From assembly GCA_937922945.1 (NCBI GenBank), contig CAKZUP010000082.1, positions 1 to 53,972 of the forward strand: a stretch of DNA of 53,972 nt, written 5' to 3'. Source of the DNA: an uncultured Granulosicoccaceae bacterium (GTDB lineage Bacteria > Pseudomonadota > Gammaproteobacteria > Granulosicoccales > Granulosicoccaceae). The notes under the pieces were generated by a model. The model was given only the letters and a program-made list of their open reading frames with translations. It was not told the origin of the DNA and ran no database searches. Made by a program: the position numbers and the translations under genes. Positions 30,701-40,900 of the stretch are shown here, piece by piece. Numbering within the stretch: position 1 is the stretch's first letter; every line of letters starts with the position of its first letter.

Positions 30701-33700
30701 CCACCTTGGGCTTGCTCCTCAGTAATCGTCTTGACCAACTCTTGAGGGTCGCCCATTTGCTCCCTGGCCGTTGATCGAGCTCGTAGCACTGTGCCCTGTT
30801 CTTCTTCACCCGTGTTTGGCTTAGGGGCATTCGCTGCATCCACCCCTTTAGCAGTTGTTGGGGAACCAACATCGGCGTTGATCTGGTTCTGCCGTCCTTC
30901 GTTCGATGACCGGGGAAAACCAAGCATCGACTGCGAAAGATCTCCATCAACATCTGCACGTTTTCGAGCATCAAGCGATGGCGCACTGGCGTCGGGATCG
31001 TACTGTGATGCTTCATTAAGTAACCAGGCATCGCGTAGATCTTTATTGCGACGCTTCAAGTCTTCGAACACGGCATCAGCATTATGTGTCGGGCAATAAC
31101 TGGCAAAGTCGGCGCGATGAAAGTCACCTGCCGATAAATCCACAAACCGACTTTCCGGATCGGCAGCTTGTCGTGTATCGATCGGCTTTAGAACCAAGCC
31201 ATCTGGAAGCGATAACGTATCTAGCTTTATCACGTGCAAACCAGGATCAAGCCCATAAACACTGTATTGACCATCTTCATCTGTCACTACGAAGGTGCCG
31301 TCTTGCAAATAAAGCCGTACTCCACCAATGGGCCATTCACCACGGTTCTGTATACCGTCACAACTGCTATCGACGAACACTTTTCCAAACAGAATCGCTT
31401 TATCGGAGAACACACCTTTACGCTCTACCGATACCTTAGCCAAACTCGTTGGCGTCGCTAAAACCAATCCACTCAAGGTTGTTGCATTCCCAGTCGCACG
31501 ATTCACCCCGGCACCATCAGTAGCCCCTGCGGTTGCACGCATTCGATAGCTCAGAACGCTTTCAGATTCGGCATCGACCCGCGGCAATTCAAACTGTAAA
31601 CCCGACACGATGTCATTCTCTGACGACTCTGCATCTATGCTTCGTGCTGGTAAGGTCAACCGTTTTGGATTAGCAATCGGTTCTCCATTGAAACGGGCAG
31701 AACCAGACACAAAACGAAATCCGAACGCCGGGTAATCCATGACAGATACGTTATCCAGAGGGCCACTACTGCGGTTTGTTACGGATATGGAATACGCGAT
31801 AGCCTCTCCAACATCAACACTTGAGCTGGCTACCGATTTCTCCACCAACAACAACGCATCACGGTTGGACGGATCTAACGGAATATCAATTACAGGAGCA
31901 GCCTCGCCCTCAGTAACCGAAAAGCTACCCTCACCAGAGAGTGCAAATCCATTGGCTCCATAGGACACACCACTGACTTCAAATGCACTGAATTGTTCAG
32001 GGTCAACTGTTGAGGGAAAAACATGCGAGCTCGGTGGCTCAACCAGCAGAGCGTAGTTTTGCTCAGCAAGCAACCGAGGAAGGCTATAGCGACCATCTGT
32101 GTCTGTAACAAAGACCAGCGGCTCTCCAGAGATGGGATGATTCTGGACTTGAGTGCCGATCACCACCGATACGCTAGCCCCTTCCACGCCTTCCAGGCTG
32201 GTGGAATCAAATACTCTGCTCACCGGGTCAACCACTGCTGTATCGCTTATAACATTGCCGGTTAGTTCATTAACGAAGCGGACGGTTAAGGTGTCATCAG
32301 CCTCACTTAACAACGTACACACATCATCACCGCTATCAAAGTCCGGCTCTATAAGCAACGCACCAAGACCACCTGGACAATACGCACCATCAGCGGCAAG
32401 CTCGGAACTTAACAAGATAGGCTTTACACTTCTATAAAGGTTCGAATCAGGCTGAGTTTCTCTTAATAACAGCTCGGTTCGATCACCCGTGAGTGAGGAC
32501 TCAACAGAGACAATAACAAACCGCGCACCGGCTTGACCCTTCAGAATCTGTTGACTGGACACGGTGGTATTCAGTTCAACGTACACACCATTAATCGATA
32601 ATTGGTAGTGGTCGACAACATTGGTATCGTTGCCATTCAATCGATACAGCGGTGCGTCAATAAAATCTTCGTCTGCTTCAAAACGCGGAACCTGTGATAG
32701 TTTTTGTAAACCAAAATTCGGTTCAATAAATCGGATAGCGCTAACAGAGGCCTGCCCGAGTTGAATGATATTTACGCAACCGGGTACAAACTCCACTTCC
32801 CGTTCTGCATCACCATTGAAATCGATACCACCGCTGACAAACACTTTTCCGCCTGCTGCATCAGCTTCAACCTCGATGGGCAGAACAGCTTGAACCAGTT
32901 CGTCGATGGAGAATGCGTCTTTAGGCACCAACAGGCCAAATCGATCTATCGACACCAAGCCTGTCCACTGATCGTAACGCATCCATTGGTTCCCTGAACC
33001 AGCAGATTGAACAACGGCAATACTTTGATACGCTGCAATATCTAAAAACTGTTCGGCGGTCAACTGAAGACCATCGGGAAGGTCAACTTCCAGTAATACA
33101 CCACTGCGTTGCTCACCATCTATAAAAATGGGTTTCTCTATTGGCAATGTGTTAGTTCGATTGATTGCGGTTAATTGCAGATCTATCTTGTCTCCGCCGC
33201 GAGATGCGATATCGCATGCGACGGAGCTCTGTAATTCAGCTTCGATTCTGGCGTACGGTCTGATACTCACCAGATCGGTATTTGTTTGAATGGGCAAATC
33301 GCTTTCAAGCGATTGCGCATGAATGGCAACTTCGACTTCATTGTTGCCATCAAGCTCCTCGGGCAACAAACCGACAATAACAAGCGAAACTGATTCGCCT
33401 GCAACTAACGCAATATCATCATCGACAACAGACTCATCTGAATCAACAATGCCATTATCATTCTTGTCGATATAAAGTAATAGGTTAATTAAATCGCCGT
33501 TGTCTGCGAGTAAATTCTCCACCGACAACGCATAGCGATCTTCGATATTTCCAATATTCTGTAATGTATGAGAAAACGAGACAGTCTGCCCGGCATCAAC
33601 CAGCAAAGTATTTGGTGAAAGCAATTCAAACTGATACAACGGCGCTACCAGAATAGTAGACGCGTTGGATTTCAGCTCCACTAGCTGACCCGTCGCCTTA

Positions 33701-33822
33701 TCGGTATAAGTCAACGTAGCTTGATTGACGATTGTCGTTCCCGCATCTGTAGCGGCCTGCGCTTGCATCCCACAGCACCAGAACAGAATAAGAACAACAA
33801 TCAGTTTCCGCCAGAATGGCAT
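27718..33822 (-). CDS. Giant outer-membrane protein: DUF11-like stalk, SdrD-B-like domains, C-terminal beta-barrel
   Basis: 2034 residues. The signal peptide ends MQAQA and the mature start is ATDAGTTIVNQATLTYTD. Residues 24-800 are Ig-like and DUF11-like domains (SFSHTLQNIGN, VEKSVASSSVDVGEAIAY). Two carboxypeptidase-regulatory / SdrD-B-like folds are seen: TDTDGRYSLPRLL (near 570) and FGKVFVDSSCDGIQNRGEW with DEDGQYSVYGL (about 807-870). A charged linker and Ig-like segments follow to about 1240. Residues 1245-2034 alternate polar and hydrophobic residues with many aromatic, Arg and Asp residues, and end in short amphipathic strands (LGLQVKFDEDWF), as in outer-membrane barrels. The ribosome binding site is weak. 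I infer a surface platform or exporter; no known usher or secretin motif was found. Confidence 0.8.
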   Translation of the reverse strand: MPFWRKLIVVLILFWCCGMQAQAATDAGTTIVNQATLTYTDKATGQLVELKSNASTILVAPLYQFELLSPNTLLVDAGQTVSFSHTLQNIGNIEDRYALSVENLLADNGDLINLLLYIDKNDNGIVDSDESVVDDDIALVAGESVSLVIVGLLPEELDGNNEVEVAIHAQSLESDLPIQTNTDLVSIRPYARIEAELQSSVACDIASRGGDKIDLQLTAINRTNTLPIEKPIFIDGEQRSGVLLEVDLPDGLQLTAEQFLDIAAYQSIAVVQSAGSGNQWMRYDQWTGLVSIDRFGLLVPKDAFSIDELVQAVLPIEVEADAAGGKVFVSGGIDFNGDAEREVEFVPGCVNIIQLGQASVSAIRFIEPNFGLQKLSQVPRFEADEDFIDAPLYRLNGNDTNVVDHYQLSINGVYVELNTTVSSQQILKGQAGARFVIVSVESSLTGDRTELLLRETQPDSNLYRSVKPILLSSELAADGAYCPGGLGALLIEPDFDSGDDVCTLLSEADDTLTVRFVNELTGNVISDTAVVDPVSRVFDSTSLEGVEGASVSVVIGTQVQNHPISGEPLVFVTDTDGRYSLPRLLAEQNYALLVEPPSSHVFPSTVDPEQFSAFEVSGVSYGANGFALSGEGSFSVTEGEAAPVIDIPLDPSNRDALLLVEKSVASSSVDVGEAIAYSISVTNRSSGPLDNVSVMDYPAFGFRFVSGSARFNGEPIANPKRLTLPARSIDAESSENDIVSGLQFELPRVDAESESVLSYRMRATAGATDGAGVNRATGNATTLSGLVLATPTSLAKVSVERKGVFSDKAILFGKVFVDSSCDGIQNRGEWPIGGVRLYLQDGTFVVTDEDGQYSVYGLDPGLHVIKLDTLSLPDGLVLKPIDTRQAADPESRFVDLSAGDFHRADFASYCPTHNADAVFEDLKRRNKDLRDAWLLNEASQYDPDASAPSLDARKRADVDGDLSQSMLGFPRSSNEGRQNQINADVGSPTTAKGVDAANAPKPNTGEEEQGTVLRARSTAREQMGDPQELVKTITEEQAQGGTWLWPKDDLSWDGRFMAVIKSGLDPQLYVNGQAVSRTQIGEQIINRRAKAQLVAWYGVKLVPGLNRVEIKAKDSFGNERLLAEGAFRRPSAGVRLLLRTKQDTLEADGGRSSLPIDIVITDAHNNPANGVYFVTLRSSAGEFEEEDLQLREPGMQVRVENGRGRVHLRSTELTGAVRVQARTGALDASLNVVQIAAARPLIGAGLIDIGGQWNRVRSGSDTRANLEDGFQSDGRIAMFLKGRVKNDMHLSMSYDSEKKKSVSVLRDINPNDYYATYGDSSSRGFEAQSRSKLYLKLEKDRNSVMWGDYLTDNNTQHDDLGRVQRTLTGLNGVLDNGTTRLQVFAANENAIQTSEEIRGNGTAMLYQIEQVPIAINSEVVERIVRDRNNPGLIIESETLQRYVDYSINFESGLLRFADVVPSVDENLNPVFIRINYAMDNGGEEHLVSGIRMLHTITPQLQVAASLTDDQNPISGYTLSSITAIAHAGVNTKLSMSSAFQVHRDQRNDANAHRINVEHNWQGKRDFRTVMTWARSSLFFDNPAAGVSQGREEWRVEHIQPVANTVKAVANASHSQSIADGSSNTNAGVTFEKSFSSWSARAGLRHIQNEDTSSSFRFNTFLFGAEKRFTLAQSRRGSIGIEYEQDTANNQRYRLGLSSRVQLHDHVNGYFRYELDRGLSFQSYSIDENINRQFVAGVESDIFPSTKVYSEYRLKGNYGGQSMETASGIRGRYELKPNLSITPAIEVINVMEGTGSEDSVAVSMGVIDKRNVNRKLSAQAEVRETKSNRYFGFRGTVAQRLSVDWTGLLREEFTRQTPDIGQLTSRHRLSLGLARRPKRNNVQHSLFMFNWKEDYGPQDGQDRTSYLLSTHQNRQIADNAVLSGRFGARWTNTRFETGAVHSQAIMSDLRATFDIHRRWELDMRGGWLGTNGIREGKYSFGVGVHWIADRNMRLGLNYNVIGFREEDLDEQGYNKQGIRLGLQVKFDEDWFKWLE

Positions 33823-33900
33823 AAAGTCAAACTCTGAAACTGATGGTTGATAGAGATAAAAACCAATGGAAGTTAATCGGTTTCATGGAAACAGAGGCCC

Positions 33901-33920
33901 CTCGCCGACAATGCGGCGAG
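33901..33920 (-). promoter_or_regulatory. Intercistronic stem-loop between the 1022-aa and 2034-aa genes
   Basis: Perfect 7-bp arms CTCGCCG and CGGCGAG with a 6-base loop, about 45 bases after the stop of the 1022-aa gene. No T-run follows. Such a hairpin can partly terminate transcription or protect the upstream mRNA, which would raise the 1022-aa protein above the barrel protein. Confidence 0.6.
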
Positions 33921-33964
33921 AGGCGTTCCTTTAGAATTGGTTTATAAAACCAATCTGGTAAACC

Positions 33965-36900
33965 CTACTGAACTTTCACCATGAATTGCGCTGTCGCTTG
34001 TTCACCAGGAACAAGAACACCACCTTTCGGATCGTTAGGTCCACCAGTCGCACCGGCATTTGAGCCTGTCCCTGCGTAGAACACGATGTTTCCACCGACA
34101 ATTTCACCAGCATCATTACCTGCTGTGTCACTGACAGTTTGAGGATCGCAACCATTGCTTAGGCAATACTGCAAACTACCTGCTTCGTAAGCACTAAAGG
34201 CCGGGACCGAGTCAGAGATAATGACGTTCTTGGCATCGCTGCTGCCTTGATTCTCAGCAACAACTCGCCAAATCGCACATTGGCCTGGCGCAACTTCAGT
34301 CGCTTGAACCGCTGCGAAAGTTGAATCGGCTACGCCATCGCATTCCAGATCAGCAGCAACTGACTTAATTAACCGAACAACACCGTCTACAACAGTGGTT
34401 TGGTCAGACACAGACGCGGTTGGAGCGCCTGTTGCGGTGTCGACGTTGCTCACAGAAATAGTGAGCGTATCGGTTTCGCCTGATGCAGCTGTTGCAGGTG
34501 CAAATACAGACGCGGTTATGGGTAAACTTACACCTGGAGCCAGGGTAAATTGATCGCCAACGCCATCATTATCACTATCAGTAACCAGTACAGAAACGGT
34601 TGTACCGTTAGTTTGCAGTACCGTGATTTGACCGGCAGCTAACGCATTCAATGGCGTATCAGCAACACCATCACCATCGGTATCGATGCTAATAGAGTTA
34701 GTCCAACCCGCTTGTGAATTAGTCGCACTGATCTCAACGACTTCATCAACGTTACCGTTATTAGCCAGAGTATGGTTGTACGTTACCGTACCACCAGCTT
34801 CAACTTGGTTCGAACTTGGCGTTACCAGTGTAATATCTCTGACAGAATCAACATCGACTGCGTCAAGAACGACATCAGTTGCGCCACTGTTTTGTGAAAG
34901 AATCTGAAAGAATAACGGGTAGTCACCATCACCGTCACCAACAGGTGCGCCGGTACCATCGAAGTTGGAATCAAGTATGTCAGCAACGCCGTCGCCGTTG
35001 TTGTCAGCGCTATAGTTATTAACTGCCTGAGTACCATCGGCCGGGATAGAAACCTCTGCGATGATTTCGTAGTTAAGTGTCAAACCCGGTAGAAGCGGTG
35101 TTGATGTAATAGGCGCGCCAGTAGGGTTACCCGAACCATCACCAATATAAAACTTAACTGACCAACCTGGGGCTAGTGCGCCCAAAGTTGTACCGTCAAA
35201 TACAGAACCCACACTCAGAACATAAGAGTCTGGACCACCACTTTCGTTATCAATATACAGTGGAATAAAAACCGTACCGCCGCTGTTACCAAGATACGTA
35301 TTAGCAGCAACGTAGGGTACTACCAGAGGATCTTCGTCATTACCAAGCGTACCGTTTGCCGCGTTATGTAAATCTGAAGCAGCTGGAACAATCGTTCCAA
35401 GGCTTATCTTGACACTGTCTGAAACCGGAGTTGCCGCAGTATCATTAGCTGACACAGCTGTTACGGTGGCCTCATACTCGGTTGCGGGTGGTGTTGCATT
35501 TCCAGACGCTGAAGCAGGCAACTGAGCCTTAACAATGATCGTCTTGTTACCGCCACTGGCAATAACACCCGAATCAACCCCAGAACCGTTGGTATCAGCT
35601 AGCTGAACTGTTCCGGATGCATCGAAGAATGTGAACACTGTGCCAGATGGAAAATTACCCGGATCAACACTCAGTTCAAAGATGTCGTCAGAATTTCCAT
35701 TATTACTAATGATATTCGTAAAAACGACAGTACCACCAGCAGCTACTTGATCAACAAACTGGTCATTATTAGCCTGATCATCATCGTCACCACCATCATT
35801 AACCAATGGACTTGCTGTACCAATTCCAGTATCGGCAATAACGACACCAAAACTCGGGTTCACAAAATCTTGGCGAACGTTTGAAGTGGTGAGCGTATCC
35901 GGCACGCCATCTTCATCCGTATCACCAGAGGCATAACCGCGGTTTTCAATAACATAACCGCCACCTAAAGCAGCTGGATCGTAGGAAACCTTAAAGGTAA
36001 TCGACACAGTCGTTTGCGGTGGTAATACTGAATCGATTGCATAAACGCCGTCTATGCTGGAATCGCCCGTGTCACCGTCAGTGTTCAGATCGATGCCCAG
36101 AGTAGCTTCATCGCTATCAGTGGTATCACCATCAGCGTTCAGATCAATGTTTAAAATGGATTCATCCATCTTGTCCGAAGCTGCAACCTGATCATTATTA
36201 GAAGCCAATATTCCAGATGCACTGAACTCCACTAAAGTGGTGTTTGCTGGTAAACCGTCAAAGATAACAACATCCTCAGCAGGACGATTACCATTGTTCT
36301 TTACCGATACGGTATACGTAATTTCATTATTGGCAATATCGTGTACTGAGCTTTTGGTTGTTACCAGAACAGCATCACCTGTAACAGTAATCAAGGACTC
36401 ATTCGTACCAGCCAGCGTATCTCTACCGCCACCGGCAGTCAAATCGGCAACACTATTTGCAACAGTAGCAGTACCGCCTTCATAGGCTTCTGCTTTTAAC
36501 GTGACGCCAAGAGTTTGACCGTCGGTTGCGCTTGCAGGCACGGCAACAGCGACAACCAAGTTGGCCACATTGCCAACATTTGCTGGCAATGAAATACTCG
36601 TTATCTCCGGTTCACCCGCATCAGGTTCACCACTGCCATTACTGTCTTCATAAATGGTGATACTGGCTGCATCAATACTATCGCCGCCGGTTATCCCATC
36701 AATAGCCGTTAAATCAAAGGTATCTGTGCCATTACCCGTGTTGGTTAAGACAAAAGGCAAATAGACCGTTTGACCTGACGCTGCAGTGACATCTACGTCA
36801 ACACCAAGGCTCGCTGAATAAACCTGCGCAACCGTTACAATGGCTTCGTTAGATTGTGCTGAATAGACGTTACCGGCAGCATCTTCATAAGTAACAGTTG

Positions 36901-37033
36901 CCAGGTTTTTAATTTGTGTTCCTGCTGCGGTTGCAGCATATACTGCAGGTGCTGATGCACCTATTCCACCGGCCACCACTAAAGCCCCAATGGCTTGCAC
37001 GAGTGGTTTTCGTGGTAAATTAATCCACTTCAT
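33965..37033 (-). CDS. Secreted DUF11-like protein, 1022 aa, possible major structural subunit
   Basis: The signal peptide ends AVYA and the mature start is ATAAGTQIKNLATVTYED. Strong GAGGA lies 6 bases before the ATG. The chain holds about eight Ig-like / DUF11-like domains (YLPFVLTNTGNGTDTF, ITYTVSVKNNGNRPAEDV, VTYNHTLANNGNVDEVV), with several Asp-rich loops that could bind calcium (DTDGDGVAD, DSDNDGVGD). Residues are mostly Ala, Gly, Thr, Val and Asp, like S-layer or fimbrial proteins. The last domain has Cys pairs (LECDG, PGQCAIW) and ends QFMVKVQ. The good ribosome site and the stem-loop after it suggest abundant expression. Confidence 0.82.
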   Translation of the reverse strand: MKWINLPRKPLVQAIGALVVAGGIGASAPAVYAATAAGTQIKNLATVTYEDAAGNVYSAQSNEAIVTVAQVYSASLGVDVDVTAASGQTVYLPFVLTNTGNGTDTFDLTAIDGITGGDSIDAASITIYEDSNGSGEPDAGEPEITSISLPANVGNVANLVVAVAVPASATDGQTLGVTLKAEAYEGGTATVANSVADLTAGGGRDTLAGTNESLITVTGDAVLVTTKSSVHDIANNEITYTVSVKNNGNRPAEDVVIFDGLPANTTLVEFSASGILASNNDQVAASDKMDESILNIDLNADGDTTDSDEATLGIDLNTDGDTGDSSIDGVYAIDSVLPPQTTVSITFKVSYDPAALGGGYVIENRGYASGDTDEDGVPDTLTTSNVRQDFVNPSFGVVIADTGIGTASPLVNDGGDDDDQANNDQFVDQVAAGGTVVFTNIISNNGNSDDIFELSVDPGNFPSGTVFTFFDASGTVQLADTNGSGVDSGVIASGGNKTIIVKAQLPASASGNATPPATEYEATVTAVSANDTAATPVSDSVKISLGTIVPAASDLHNAANGTLGNDEDPLVVPYVAANTYLGNSGGTVFIPLYIDNESGGPDSYVLSVGSVFDGTTLGALAPGWSVKFYIGDGSGNPTGAPITSTPLLPGLTLNYEIIAEVSIPADGTQAVNNYSADNNGDGVADILDSNFDGTGAPVGDGDGDYPLFFQILSQNSGATDVVLDAVDVDSVRDITLVTPSSNQVEAGGTVTYNHTLANNGNVDEVVEISATNSQAGWTNSISIDTDGDGVADTPLNALAAGQITVLQTNGTTVSVLVTDSDNDGVGDQFTLAPGVSLPITASVFAPATAASGETDTLTISVSNVDTATGAPTASVSDQTTVVDGVVRLIKSVAADLECDGVADSTFAAVQATEVAPGQCAIWRVVAENQGSSDAKNVIISDSVPAFSAYEAGSLQYCLSNGCDPQTVSDTAGNDAGEIVGGNIVFYAGTGSNAGATGGPNDPKGGVLVPGEQATAQFMVKVQ

Positions 37034-37164
37034 TATTGATCCTCACTAAGTTCTCTGATCCCAAACGCAAGTGCATTCAGGCTGGGTTCCCTTCACGTAC
37101 CAAATTTCAATGTCTCGGCTTTAATCGCTATCAATGCGTTCGCCGTGATCTTTTTACGAGCGTG

Positions 37165-37653
37165 TTATTCCACTGACACTCGGTAGCTATAACTGTGCTT
37201 TCCACCTTCCGACGCGAGTTCTTCAGCGGCGACCCAACGAACATGTGTGTATTGCTCTGGTGGTACGACGACTTCCTTCTGACTGCCATCTGCCTGTGTC
37301 TCAACCCTTTTAACCGGCTCAGGCTCAAACGACTCCCCACCATCAATACTGACTTCAAACACAGCCTGCACATCGGCTGCGTGAGAATCACCAATAAATC
37401 GTGTATTTAATGGAATGGGGTCGACGACTTTGATTCCACTTACGTTGGAATCTCCGTTGTTTGTAAATACAATGCGGAATTCCATTACCTGCCCGGGAAC
37501 GGTTTCCTCTGCGGGTAATATTTTTTCCATTCCGTCGTTATCCTTGGTGACGATAAATGCCTGAATTTCACCTGTTACAGGGCCTTTTGCATACGCGATG
37601 CCGGCAATACCCAGCACAAATGCCAGAACAAATGAGAGCGAGGTTAATCGCAT
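37165..37653 (-). CDS. Small secreted DUF11-like protein
   Basis: 162 residues from ATG 37653, which has AGGAG 7 bases upstream; the frame is open to 37689 but that start lacks support. The signal peptide ends IAYA. One Ig-like domain follows: VPGQVMEFRIVFTNNGDS and IKVVDPIPLNTRFIGDS are the DUF11 core. It ends YRVSVE, like the ends of its larger neighbours. A single-domain protein beside multi-domain homologues could be a minor subunit, cap or adaptor. The ribosome site is part of a short inverted repeat (GAGA/TCTC). Confidence 0.85.
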   Translation of the reverse strand: MRLTSLSFVLAFVLGIAGIAYAKGPVTGEIQAFIVTKDNDGMEKILPAEETVPGQVMEFRIVFTNNGDSNVSGIKVVDPIPLNTRFIGDSHAADVQAVFEVSIDGGESFEPEPVKRVETQADGSQKEVVVPPEQYTHVRWVAAEELASEGGKHSYSYRVSVE

Positions 37654-37919
37654 GAGATGTCTCCTAATAAAGTTAAAATGTTGAAACACACAGCAGCAAA
37701 CATCGCCGCCACGCGGTCATTTTCGACAGAAGGTGTGTTGCAGGTAATGAGCCGTAGCTCACGCATTCGTGGTGATAAAATGTGAATTGGCCAACAAAAT
37801 AACGAATGTATTTGAAGTGGTTCTGTTAACCAGTTCAAAAATTGAAACCGATCACAAAACCAGCTTGCAGTGGGCAGATATCAATTATTAATTTTAGGAG
37901 GGAATGGGCCGTTGTTCGG

Positions 37920-40900
37920 TTAATCCACGCGCACTCTGTAGCGAACCTGCCCACCCTCACCCGGCGAGAGAGAGCCACTGAAATTCCACTGAAGTTGCGA
38001 CCCATTTAAGGCTGGAGCACAGGTTAAGGGAGCTGGTGTTTGGGCGCACTGGACTGAACTGGCATCAATTTGCGTAAACGCAGGCGATTCATCGTTGATG
38101 ACGAGGTTATTAATATTCCCGTTTCCGGTATTGACATAATTAATGGAGTATTCCAGTACGTGGCCCGGAAGTGCGCGATTCTGATCGTTTACCGGCTGCT
38201 CGCCCTTCGTTATATTACTGACGGATTTCTCGAGCACAAGATTGCCGGCTTCACTGGCTAGGATACGGGTAATATCCTGATTGCTGAGTTCTATATTGAT
38301 ATTGTGGGATATTAACGCTGGGTCTATTGGCAACAGGTTTGTGTTCAAGTCAACGCTCACAGAATCGCCACTCACTGCGCTGGAGCTTGCCCCAACCTCA
38401 ACCAGTAGACAAACGACCTGTTCATACGTAACGTTCAGATCGGAAACTATTTCAACATCAGTGCTGCCAAGCTGCCTGTCACAATTAACATCATGATGAA
38501 CAGAGTAAGACCATTGAGCTGAGGGTGATGAACTACTGCCCGTTAAATCAACCTGCAGTAATCCGTGCGTGGGAACTGTGTAAGTGTGTTCGTAAAGTGT
38601 TGACTCACCAGGTGCTATGTTACGGCTATTATCAAGCAGCAAAGACGGCCTATCTATAATCCCAAAATCGACTGTATTTAAATTGGCATCTGCTTGAACC
38701 AACAACGTAACTTTCCCATCAGCATTCGCACTATCTGTATTGAGTGGCGATTCACTTATCACTTGCTGTGTGGATACGGGTGCGAGGATAATTTCAACGG
38801 GTTGATTTACATAGGAAGCATCCAGCGAAGTTGACCAACTGCCATCTGCAGCAGTAACAGATGTGGCAATCTGAATACCCGTTGCCGTGTCGATCACACT
38901 AACCACTCTTCCTGCCTCCCCCTGTTCACTTTGAGCCTGAATTCCGTCATGCGAAGTGGATGCATCTGCCGATGTATCGTGGAACACTACTCCACTAACG
39001 CTTACGACATTACTCAGTGCTATAGGCGTAGGCACGTCAGCATCAACGCTTAAATCTAAACCTGTGGATGACAGGTCTTCGATAATTTCGCCAGCTTGAG
39101 TAAGTCCGGTTACTACTGCCTGATTGGAGTAGTTACTGTTGCCATTGTTATCAGCATAGGCAACATCGACACTGAAGCGCACGCTTATCTCTTCCCCGGC
39201 CGCCAATGTGCTTGAAGAATTTAATAGTGAGTCGAAACCGCTTTGGCCTGTGTAACTTGCGTTAATCGTGAACCCGGCTGGCGCAGTCAGTATTTCGGGA
39301 GTAGCAAGGAGTGAATAGTTATCAATTCCGAATACAGCATCCAGATTATCCACCAGCACCACGTTGTTCAAAGCTGTATCACCTGTATTCCTGGCTAACA
39401 GCGTAACAGTCACCACACGCCCATCAACTTCTGCAATTTTACCCAAACGCAAATCGGGCTCTTCATCAACCACACCCACGGCACAAACTTCAAGCGCCCA
39501 ACTGTTGATTCGACCACGGTTTGATCTTTCAAAATTCCACACCTCTAACAACCAGTCGCCTTGCGCATCATCGCCATTAAAAACACTCAATGACTGCTGA
39601 GGACGATAGTAAGCGCCAGCAACTGGTGGACACGGCATGCTACTCACTGCCTGATCATCAAAGTTCAACGTAAAACCCTGGTTCGCCGTACAAGTATTTC
39701 CGAACAAACGCCTGCGGGTTCCGCCCTTGCGCAAGTTAAAATACAAACGCCGCTGCGTTAGATGTGTTGCATTCCAATTTAATAGATTCAGATCGGTGAT
39801 GATCAGTGAGTCCGGAACAGTTATGACAGAAGTATTGGCCATTCTTCCGCTGTACGTTTTAGGCACATCTGTTGAATTGAAAATATGACTAACACTACCC
39901 GCAGGACAATTACCCGACGCGGCTGTATCGTCAACAAATACCACCCGAAAATCTTCTACTTCACCACTGGCAGCGATGCCCGTCGGCCGGTAGATTTCAC
40001 CACCATCGGCAGCCGATCGAATTCGAATATAGGCAGTGCCTGCACCAGCAATACTGAAACCCGTCCAGTTGAGTTGTGCAATGCCAGCGTTACACGATAC
40101 CGGGTGTTGAGTATTCCGCTCGTTAAAATCAAACTGACCATTAAGATTAAAGTCGATCCACGCTGCCACATATCCTGAGCTGCATTGCAAATCGAGTGAA
40201 AAATCAGTATCACCAACATTCAGCTGGGGCGTTGTGGATAAGGCATCTTCATCATCCACACCTGTATTGTCATCACCTAAACCATCAACGCCACCAACCC
40301 CACTGTGTTGAGAAAAGCTCTCGTTATCAGGCGGCGTTTGACCAATAAAGACAAAATTGTTCTGTCCACCCACAAGATGGCTGGCAGCACCATAGCTATC
40401 TGGCGCATCACCGAAGTCAAAACTAAAGCCCCCGGTAAAATCCCAAATATTGGAATCGGTACTAAAAAGAGTCTGAGAAGACACAGCACCCGTGACAGTA
40501 TTAAGCTCTCTGATGTCTCTGCCAACGTTTGTGAACATACGACCATCCAGGCTTGCGGCTAGCTGACCACCCACCCCATTGGCCAGCAGAGTCCAATTGG
40601 ATGTCGCCAGTTCAAATCGCCAAATACCAGCATGCGTTCCCAGCCCGGCATTGGTTAAATCAGTTGACGACCCATAAATAACCGGCCCGTTTAGACTGTC
40701 CAACACAGCAATATCGCCAAAACCACCCAACTGAAACTGACTGCAATTGCACGCATCCTGCAGATTTAGCTCACGCATGGACACAATCTGGCGGCCATCA
40801 GCCGACATTCTCAGCTCATAAAGCTCTTCTATGAAGCCATTGTCGTCTTCCGAACCAATGTAATAGAAGCCGTTCAGGTAGGAACCACCTGTACTATTGA

